From assembly GCA_023091665.1 (NCBI GenBank), contig JALJCQ010000007.1, positions 1,550,001 to 1,614,000 of the forward strand: a DNA stretch of 64,000 nt, read 5' to 3'. Made by a program: the position numbers and the translations under genes. Under the pieces are notes generated by a model that saw only the letters and a program-made list of their open reading frames with translations, was not told the DNA's origin and searched no databases. Shown here in pieces: positions 30,835 through 39,627 of this stretch; position 1 is the stretch's first letter, and every line of letters starts with the position of its first letter. The DNA comes from Pythium myriotylum (lineage: Eukaryota > Oomycota > Peronosporomycetes > Pythiales > Pythiaceae).

Positions 30835-33800
30835 CCTCGGCAACGGTTCCAGCGAGCGAACCTTGCGCGAGATGAAGACCCCGGCGAGTACCTGTTCTCG
30901 GTCGGGAAGACCCAAGGCAAGTCGAGTCAATCCACGGCGTGGTTGGTCGACTCGGGTGCGACTCAGCACATGTCGCGAACCAAGCAGTTCATGATGAACT
31001 ACAAGAAGATCGACCCAGTCGACGTGCATCTGGCCGATGATGGCACGGTCCAAGCGGTTGGCGTGGGAGACATTCTCATGTCGATGAAGACTCCAAGCGG
31101 TGTCAAGAAGGGTTTGCTCACCAACGTGTGGCATATCCCCAAGCTCAGCCGCAACCTGTTCTCGGTCGGAAGATTCACGGAGGACGTTGCTCCCGTGACG
31201 TTCGACAAGGACGGTTGCTTCGTCGTTCTCAAGGGCGACAAGCGGACCATCGGCACTCGTATCGGCAAGGGTCTGTTCAAGCTCAACATGTCTCCAGTGT
31301 CGATTGAAGCAGCCCACGCCGCCAGTGCAAGACGAGGTCGCGCCATGTCCAAGTCGTACCTGTGGCACCTCCGACTCGGTCACATCGGCTTCAGCGGTCT
31401 CGAAGCCATCGTCAAGAAGGACCTCGCCGACGGACTCGACATTGGGTCTGTGCAAGAGTGGGAGGTCTGTGAAGGCTGTGCACTCGGCAAGCTGACTCGC
31501 GTCAAGTTCCAGTCGGGCACGACCAAGCGGTCTGCGAATCTGCTTGACGTCGTGTACAGCGATGTGGCCGGCCCCATGAAGACTCCGACTTTCGGCGGCA
31601 TGAAGTACTTCGCCACGTTCACCGACGACAAGTCTCGACTGTGCAAGTTGTACCTGATGCGGTCCAAGGACGAAGTCTACGACAAGTTCGTCGAGTTCGT
31701 CAACTGGGCCGAGAACCAAACCGGTCGTCGAGTCAAGGTGCTTCGAACCGACGGCGGCGGCGAGTACCAGTCGGCCAAGCTTGCCAAGTTCTGTCGCAAG
31801 CGTGGCATCGAGCACGATGTCACGCCGCCATACACGCCTCAGTTGAACGGTGTGGCGGAGCGCATGAACCGAACCATCGGTGAGTGTGGTCGTTGCAAGC
31901 TCCACCATGCCAACTTGTCCGACGAGTACTGGGGCGAAGCCGTCATGACTGCAGTCGAAGTTCGCAACCGACTTCCGACCCGCGCTCAAGACTTGTACAA
32001 GTCGCCGTACGAAGAATGGTACGGGAAGAAGCCCTTGCTCGCCAACTTCAAGGTGTTCGGCTGCCATGCGTACGTCCACGTGCCCAAGGAGAAGCGGTCG
32101 AAGTTCGACGCCCGAGCCATCTTGTGTCGGTTCCTCGGCTACTCGGACCACGAGAAGGCGTATCGGTTTGAAGAAATCGCAACCGGTCGGATCGTCATCA
32201 GTCGAGACGCACAGTTCATGGAAGACACATTCGACGATGGCAAGCGCGAAGAACCCTGGAGCAAGTCCGTCGAGTTCCGCGACGATGAAGATGATGAAGA
32301 TCAAGATGAAGCAACCGACAACCAAGATGATGAAGACATGGGTGGGCAGCCAGCCTCACCAGCACCAAGTCAGCGCAGCTACGAGCGACCGGAGTGGCAA
32401 CAGGGCCAGCGGTCGCAGCGTCCAGCAGCACCAGCATCGGCCCAGCAGCCGAATGTCGACTACGCACCAGGGTCCAAGCGCCACTCTCGCACGCACTCGC
32501 TCGAGAACCTGGCTGAACCGCCAGTTGAGAAGCGCTACGGACGGGTTGGACGCACAAGTGGTGCGACTCCACCACCCACGCAAGGTCCAAGGACATCGCT
32601 CGAAGATCTGTCTGCACTGCTCACGTCGATCGAAGAGGAAGGCGTAGAAGATGAAGACGAAGAAGGCGAAGACGTGCAAGAACAAGGGGGAGAAGACCAA
32701 GATTACGAAGAGTTTGCTCTCGTCGTGAATTCAGGGGGAGAGTTGCCGACATCGTTCAAGTCGGCGATGGAATCCGACGACGCCAGCAACTGGAAGGAAG
32801 CCTGCGACTCCGAGCTCGAGTCGCTCAAGAAGAACGAGACATGGGACCTAGTCCCTTTGCCAGCCGGACGCAAGGCCATCACCAGCAAGTGGGTGTTCAA
32901 GGTCAAGGAAACCGCCGAAGGACTCGTCGAGCGGTACAAGGCTCGACTCGTTGCCAAGGGGTTCCTGCAGAAGTACGGCATCGACTTCGAAGAGACGTTC
33001 GCACCCGTCGCCAAGTTCACGTCGATCCGCACCATCCTCAGCATCGCCGCTCGACACAAGCTCATGATCCATCAGATGGATGTCAAGACGGCGTTCCTGA
33101 ACGGCAACCTCGACGAAGAAATCTACATGAAGCAGCCCGAAGGCTTCGTCGACCAGCGCCACCCGGACTACGTGTGCAAGCTCAAGCGCTCGCTCTACGG
33201 TCTCAAGCAGTCGCCCCGCATGTGGAACCAGACCATCGACGCCTTCATGCGCAAGGTCGGCTTCACCAAGTGCGAGATGGACCACTGCGTGTACGTCAAG
33301 CGGAGCGGCTCAGCGATGATCTTCGTGGTGATCTACGTCGACGACCTCATCCTCGCCTGCAACAGCCTCGAGTTGCTCACGGCGACCAAGCGTGCACTCA
33401 GCGAACGCTTCGAGATGTCCGACCTCGGCGAACTCAAGTACTGCCTCGGCATGGAAGTTGATCAAGACCCCAAGTCCGGCGACGTGACCATGCGGCAGAC
33501 CAAGTTCCTGCAGTCGATCCTGACCAAGTTCGGCATGCAAGACTGCAAACCAGTGAGGACTCCTCAAGACCCCGGACTCAAGCTGACCAAGGCCATGTGT
33601 GAAGGTGGTTGCAAGCACGAAGACACCATGAAGAACGTGCCGTACCGAAGTGCAGTCGGCGCACTCATGTACCTCATGGTCGGCACTCGACCAGACCTCG
33701 CAGCGGCAGTCGGCACACTCAGCCAGTTCGCCGCGGACCCGTGTCCAACACATTGGCAAGCTCTCAAGCGTGTGCTCCGGTATCTGCAAGCGACTCCGAC

Positions 33801-34368
33801 CTACGGCCTGCAGTTCTCGGCATCGAACGACGGAAGACTGGTCGGCTACTCCGACGCCGACTGGGCTGGCGACATCGAGTCACGTCGAAGCACCAGCGGC
33901 TACGTGTTCATGCTCAACGGCGGATGCATCAGCTGGCGCAGCAAGAAGCAGCGAACTGTCGCCCTCTCCTCGACCGAAGCAGAGTACATGGCTCTATCGG
34001 AAGCGATCCAAGAAGCCGTGTGGCTCAAGGCGTTCCTGTGCGAACTCGGCGAAGTTGCAAGTGACCAAGCGCTCACGGTGTACGAAGACAACCAAGGTGC
34101 GATCGCGTTGGCCAAGAACCCCGAGTTCCACAAGCGCACCAAGCACATCGACATTCGCTACCACTTCGTTCGTGAGAAGGTCGAGGACGGCCAAGTGTCT
34201 CTCCAGTATTGCCCGACCCAAGACATGCTTGCCGACATCATGACCAAGCCGATCCCCACCGTCCAGTTCGACGTGCTCCGCACCAAGCTTGGTGTTCAAG
34301 ACGCAGTCGAGTCGAGGGGGAGTGTTGAAGATGATGCGCCTCGAACCCAGCGTCATCATTCCAGTTGA
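30001..34368 (+). CDS. Cop7 Gag-Pol polyprotein (intact, 1455 aa; family reference)
   Basis: One frame. Start choices: ATG in the PBS (residue 1) or residue 20 in GCCATGG context; the second looks better for scanning ribosomes. Domains by residue: gag about 30-230 ([14 protein letters not shown]); CCHC knuckle 240-253; Asn-Gly repeat about 260-280; protease catalytic Asp 317 (LVDSGATQ); GAG-pre-integrase 453-495 (H456, H461, C490, C493); integrase D521, D584, E620 (DD35E); acidic and Gln-rich linker about 760-950; reverse transcriptase from W964 with D1027 and YVDD 1112-1115; RNase H D1285, E1326, D1363, with HIDIRYHF near 1382. The PPT is translated and the stop lies in the 3' LTR. Unique change: LKGDKRT (others LKGAKRT). 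Confidence 0.96.
32732..32742 (+). other. Central polypurine-like tract of Cop7
   Basis: CAGGGGGAGAG, sharing AGGGGGAG with the 3' PPT at 34313-34322. In Cop9 a 17-kb insertion sits exactly at the GAGAG end of this motif. Confidence 0.35.
34313..34322 (+). other. Polypurine tract of Cop7
   Basis: CGAGGGGGAG abutting LTR18. Confidence 0.87.
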
Positions 34369-34697
34369 AGCTCGGCAGTTGAAGCTCGGCTGTAGAAGAA
34401 CCTCCTGCAGAAGATTCTCCGTGGAAGATTCGACATGTGGAAGATTCGACATGTGGAAGATTCGACATGTGGAAGATTCTCCGTCTGGTTCTGGTTTGAA
34501 TCCAGTGCCACCCATCGACTTCGTTGAAGTATCCACGAAGTCAGTCTATGTTTGCATATGTTTACGATAGGTAGGACATACATTTGATTATGGTAGCGTA
34601 GGACACACACAGACGGCTTAGAGGTAGCAGTAGCGAACTAAGTCCCGATCAATTTACTTTGCATTTTGCATCCCACCAACCAAGCGACCTTCCAACA
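34323..34697 (+). repeat. LTR18 (3' LTR of Cop7)
   Basis: 375 bp, the longest in the window, with three consecutive 16-bp GAAGATTCGACATGTG repeats. AACCTCC haplotype. Confidence 0.95.
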
Positions 34698-35724
34698 CAC
34701 CCGAACCAAGTCAAGCAAATGATGATAAAGGCCGCACCCGGCTGTGGTAGAAAGCCTAGTGAGTGGGTCAAGTGGATCTACCCATACCCAAAGATGAATT
34801 CAATTTGCTGCGCAAGCTCGGTGTGAAGCTCTCGCATCGGTTGTTGGAGCAGGCTGCGAGGTGGATCATCCAGTCATCAACATCGGAAAAATTCAACATG
34901 GCTACGAGAGACAAAGACGGAAAGCTCATCTTGGACAAGATCAATATCCGGTGGGTCCAACACTTCTGTGACAAGTGCAACATCGTACCAAGAAAAAAAA
35001 ACATAAAGAGTGTGAGTGCCATCAAGACTGAATTTATCGAGCGGTCTGTGGCGTACGACCTTGGTCAGCTGAAGAGAGATTTTGATGCAAAGGTTCTCGA
35101 TGACGATACGATTACTAACATGGACGAAACGCACTTCATGGTGGACATGGACAACGGTAAAACTCTCGGTTTTCGTGGTGATGAGGAAGTCAAGTACATG
35201 GACGTTGTGTCTGGAGGAGAGGGGATGACGATGGTCGTCAAACTATGCGGTGGCAGCGCAGCCCGCCTTTGCACCCCAATGATGATATTCAAAAACGACA
35301 AATCGAGCTATCCCATCAGGGATGTGCCAGATGATGTGAAGGGTATTTGTTATCGCTCGCAGCCCAAGGTTGGATGGACAAGCGGAAGTTTGGTGAGTGG
35401 ATTCAGGACGTCCGCTGCAACTCCACGCTGCCGAACAGAAAGAATTGTTCGTGGACAATGCAAGCGGCCACGGGTCATCACCTGAGGTCAAAGCGGTTTT
35501 AGTGACAAGAAACATTGATGTGCGATACTTTCCTGCGAACGCAACACATCTCTGTCAGCCCTCAGAAACCTTCGTGATTAAAAAAATCAAAGAGATATGG
35601 AGCCAGAAATGGGAGAGCACAAAATACGACTACATCAAAGCGAGCAAAAGACTCGATCAACCAAACGCGGCCGGCGAGTGGTCTGGCAAGATCAAAACCC
35701 CCGGCAAATACTACTATCTCGAAC
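34698..35724 (+). pseudogene. Transposase locus copy 3, part after Cop7
   Basis: Resumes at CACCCGAACC and carries the DDE core in frames 34763-35485 and 35397-35724 (NMDETHF, VDNASGH, QPSE), with the same frame breaks as the other two copies. It ends at the gag joint (35724/35725). Confidence 0.75.
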
Positions 35725-36514
35725 TGCCGTTGCCGTTGTCCTTGACACGCGAGTGGCACTCCGCGGCCCAATGACCGATCTTGCCGCAGTAGTTGCACGT
35801 GCCAGTCTTCTTGACTGCACGGCCCTTGGGCTTCGCGTCACTTGTCATGAACGCTTGGCCAAGCGTGGCTCCGTCGCCACCTTGCTCCTTGCGCTTCATG
35901 TCTTCATGGAGCAGCCGAGACGTCACGAGTTCCCACGTGAGCGCGTCGACACGCGACTCCAACGCCGTGATGAGGAACTGGTACGACTCGCTGAGACTGC
36001 CGAGAAGCGTGATCACCAAGTCGTCTTCGCTGACCGGAGCGCCGACTGCGTCGAGTTGCTCCGCCAGGGTCTTGAGCTTGTTGATGTGCGTGAGCACATC
36101 GTCACCTTCTTCCATCATGGTCGTGAAGAAACGACGACGAAGAAAGAGCTTGTTGGCAAGGCTCTTCTTCTCGAAGTGTTCTTCCAGTCTTGACCATGCA
36201 TCTTGCGCACCACTCGCCGACCGAACCAGCGGGAGCTGCGAGTCTTCCATCGCGAGACAGATCATCGCGAGCGCCTTGCGAGACTTCTTCTTGAAGAGGG
36301 CTCGGTCCGCGTCGGTCTGGCACTGCTCGAGTTTGACCTCTCCACAGACAACTTCCCAGACGTCGCGTTCTTCGAGCACCATCTGCATCTTGAACTTCCA
36401 TGTGTGGAAGTTGGTTCCGTCGAACTTGTTGATGCGGGCTGGGGTGGTCGAATCCATGGCGAAGGCTGGGGAGGCGAAGTCGGTGGAGGCAGAGTCGGCT
36501 GGGCTTGGGCTCAT
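35714..36514 (-). pseudogene. Cop8 gag fragment fused to transposase-locus DNA
   Basis: Third copy of the 266-codon gag-only frame. Native copia sequence is 35725-36514, and the PBS at 36506-36518 leads into LTR19. Confidence 0.85.
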
Positions 36515-36518
36515 AACC

Positions 36519-36663
36519 TGTTGGAAGGTCGCTTGGTTGGTGGGATGCAAAATGCAAAGTGAATTGATCGGGACTTAGTTCGCTGCTGCTACCTCTAAGC
36601 CGTCTGTGTGTGTCCTACGCTACCATAATCAAATGTATGTCCTACCTATCGTAAACATATGCA
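36519..36663 (-). repeat. LTR19, partial minus-strand LTR cut at ATGCA
   Basis: Runs from TGTTGGAAGG to ...AACATATGCA, where LTR20 is inserted in the opposite orientation. ATGCA (36659-36663) pairs with TGCAT at 20147-20151: the two halves of one split LTR now lie 16.5 kb apart and inverted. Confidence 0.9.
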
Positions 36664-37022
36664 TGTTGAAGATGATGCGCCTCGAACCCAGCGTCATCAT
36701 TCCAGTTGAAGCTCGGCAGTTGAAGCTCGGCTGTAGAAGAACCTCCTGCAGAAGATTCTCCGTGGAAGATTCGACATGTGGAAGATTCGACATGTGGAAG
36801 ATTCTCCGTCTGGTTCTGGTTTGAATCCAGTGCCACCCATCGACTTCGTTGAAGTATCCACGAAGTCAGTTTATGTTTGCATATGTTTACGATAGGTAGG
36901 ACATACATTTGATTATGGTAGCGTAGGACACACACAGACGGCTTAGAGGTAGCAGTAGCGAACTAAGTCCCGATCAATTCACTTTGCATTTTGCATCCCA
37001 CCAACCAAGCGACCTTCCAACA
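36664..37022 (+). repeat. LTR20 (5' LTR of Cop9)
   Basis: 359 bp, AACCTCC haplotype, inserted into LTR19 at ATGCA. Confidence 0.93.
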
Positions 37023-37026
37023 GGTT

Positions 37027-39268
37027 ATGAGCCCAAGCCCAGCCGACTCTGCCTCCACCGACTTCGCCTCCCCAGCCTTCGCCATGGATTCGACCACCCC
37101 AGCCCGCATCAACAAGTTCGACGGAACCAACTTCCACACATGGAAGTTCAAGATGCAGATGGTGCTCGAAGAACGCGACGTCTGGGAAGTTGTCTGTGGA
37201 GAGGTCAAACTCGAGCAGTGCCAGACCGACGCGGACCGAGCCCTCTTCAAGAAGAAGTCTCGCAAGGCGCTCGCGATGATCTGTCTCGCGATGGAAGACT
37301 CGCAGCTCCCGCTGGTTCGGTCGGCGAGTGGTGCGCAAGATGCATGGTCAAGACTGGAAGAACACTTCGAGAAGAAGAGCCTTGCCAACAAGCTCTTTCT
37401 TCGTCGTCGTTTCTTCACGACCATGATGGAAGAAGGTGACGATGTGCTCACGCACATCAACAAGCTCAAGACCCTGGCCGAGCAACTCGACGCAGTCGGC
37501 GCTCCGGTCAGCGAAGACGACTTGGTGATCACGCTTCTCGGCAGTCTCAGCGAGTCGTACCAGTTCCTCATCACGGCGTTGGAGTCGCGTGTCGACGCGC
37601 TCACGTGGGAACTCGTGACGTCTCGGCTGCTCCATGAAGACATGAAGCGCAAGGAGCAAGGTGGCGACGGAGCCACGCTTGGCCAAGCGTTCATGACAAG
37701 TGACGCGAAGCCCAAGGGCCGTGCAGTCAAGAAGACTGGCACGTGCAACTACTGCGGCAAGATCGGTCATTGGGCCGCGGAGTGCCACTCGCGTGTCAAG
37801 GACAACGGCAACGGCAACGGCAACTCCGGCGGCAACGGCAACGGCAACGGCAACGGAAACGGCAACCCTCGGCAACGGTTCCAGCGAGCGAACCTTGCGC
37901 GAGATGAAGACCCCGGCGAGTACCTGTTCTCGGTCGGGAAGACCCAAGGCAAGTCGAGTCAATCCACGGCGTGGTTGGTCGACTCGGGTGCGACTCAGCA
38001 CATGTCGCGAACCAAGCAGTTCATGATGAACTACAAGAAGATTGACCCAGTTGACGTGCATCTGGCCGATGATGGCACGGTCCAAGCGGTTGGCGTGGGA
38101 GACATTCTCATGTCGATGAAGACTCCAAGCGGTGTCAAGAAGGGTTTGCTCACCAACGTGTGGCATATCCCCAAGCTCAGCCGCAACCTGTTCTCGGTCG
38201 GAAGATTCACGGAGGACGTTGCTCCCGTGACGTTCGACAAGGACGGTTGCTTCGTCGTGCTCAAGGGCGCCAAGCGGACCATCGGCACTCGAATCGGCAA
38301 GGGTCTGTTCAAGCTCAACATGTCTCCAGTGTCGACTGAAGCAGCTCACGCCGCCATACACGCCTCAGTTGAACGGTGTGGCGGAGCGCATGAACCGAAC
38401 CATCGGTGAGTGTGGTCGTTGCAAGCTCCACCATGCCAACTTGTCCGACGAGTACTGGGGCGAAGCCGTCATGACTGCAGTCGAAGTTCGCAACCGACTT
38501 CCGACCCGCGCTCAAGACTCGTACAAGTCGCCGTACGAAGAATGGTACGGGAAGAAGCCCTTGCTCGCCAACTTCAAGGTGTTCGGCTGCCATGCGTACG
38601 TCCACGTGCCCAAGGAGAAGCGGTCGAAGTTCGACGCCCGAGCCATCTTGTGTCGGTTCCTCGGCTACTCGGACCACGAGAAGGCGTATCGGTTTGAAGA
38701 AATCGCAACCGGTCGGATCGTCATCAGTCGAGACGCGCAGTTCATGGAAGACACATTCGACGATGGCAAGCGCGAAGAACCCTGGAGCAAGTCCGTCGAG
38801 TTCCGCGACGAGGATGATGATCAAGATCAAGATGAAGCAACCGACAACCAAGATGATGAAGACATGGGTGAGCAGCCAGCCTCACCAGCACCAAGTCAGC
38901 GCAGCTACGAGCGACCGGAGTGGCAACAGGGCCAGCGGTCGCAGCGTCCAGCAGCACCAGCATCGGCCCAGCAGCCGAATGTCGACTACGCACCAGGGTC
39001 CAAGCGCCACTCTCGCACGCACTCGCTCGAGAACCTGGCTGAACCGCCAGTTGAGAAGCGCTACGGACGTGTTGGACGCACAAGTGGTGCGACTCCACCA
39101 CCCACGCAAGGTCCAAGGACATCGCTCGAAGATCTGTCTGCACTGCTCACGTCGATCGAAGAGGAAGGCGTAGAAGATGACGATGAAGAAGGCGAAGACG
39201 TGCAAGAACAAGGGGGAGAAGACCAAGATTACGAAGAGTTTGCTCTCGTCGTGAATTCAGGGGGAGAG
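37027..39268 (+). pseudogene. Cop9 polyprotein, 5' part, with 506-bp internal deletion
   Basis: Gag, knuckle and protease read normally from 37027 until about 38356, where the gag/pre-integrase boundary joins directly to the integrase just before its catalytic Glu. The joint is at CACGCCGCC, present at both sites in intact copies (31315 and 31821 in Cop7), so 506 bp were lost by a microhomology deletion. The loss shifts the frame, giving a premature stop at 38409. The former frame continues from 38369 (NGVAERMNR) to the GAGAG target. The first and second integrase Asp residues and the pre-integrase domain are gone. The linker has a [11 protein letters not shown] variant. Confidence 0.9.
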
Positions 39269-39627
39269 TGTTGGAAGGTCGCTTGGTTGGTGGGATGCAA
39301 AATGCAAAGTAAATTGATCGGGACTTAGTTCGCTACTGCTACCTCTAAGCCGTCTGTGTGTGTCCTACGCTACCATAATCAAATGTATGTCCTACCTATC
39401 GTAAACATATGCAAACATAAACTGACTTCGTGGATACTTCAACGAAGTCGATGGGTGGCACTGGATTCAAACCAGAACCAGACGGAGAATCTTCCACATG
39501 TCGAATCTTCCACATGTCGAATCTTCCACGGAGAATCTTCTGCAGGAGGTTCTTCTACAGCCGAGCTTCAACTGCCGAGCTTCAACTGGAATGATGACGC
39601 TGGGTTCGAGGCGCATCATCTTCAACA
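39269..39627 (-). repeat. LTR21 (3' LTR of Cop10 and left end of the chain)
   Basis: 359 bp, AACCTCC haplotype. Left flank GAGAG. Confidence 0.94.

Larger units (their letters stand above)
29638..34697 (+). mobile_element. Cop7: intact copia element with perfect CACCC target-site duplication
   Basis: 5060 bp: LTR17, PBS, full polyprotein, PPT, LTR18. CACCC stands on both sides (29633-29637 and 34698-34702), and removing the element restores the transposase sequence GCTGCACCCGAACC found uninterrupted at 18.4 and 26.0 kb. The LTRs appear identical apart from one extra 16-bp repeat in LTR18; both carry the unusual GATCAATTTAC. All parts needed for transposition are present, so this is the best candidate for a recently active copy and the reference for the family. 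Confidence 0.96.
28182..36663. mobile_element. Composite unit 3, split by intact Cop7
   Basis: Order on the plus strand: TTCTC and antisense gypsy tail, spacer, first part of the transposase locus to CACCC (29637), Cop7, CACCC and the rest of the transposase (34698-35724), antisense gag, PBS, and LTR19 cut at ATGCA. Without Cop7 it is the full inverted counterpart of the 16509-20151 unit. Confidence 0.78.

Noticed and set aside
30001..34368. Programmed gag-pol frameshift
   Set aside because: Gag and Pol are in one uninterrupted frame in all five intact copies, so no recoding is needed.
34400..34480. The 16-bp LTR repeats as a CRISPR or integron-like array
   Set aside because: Repeats are directly adjacent with no spacers and lie inside an LTR.
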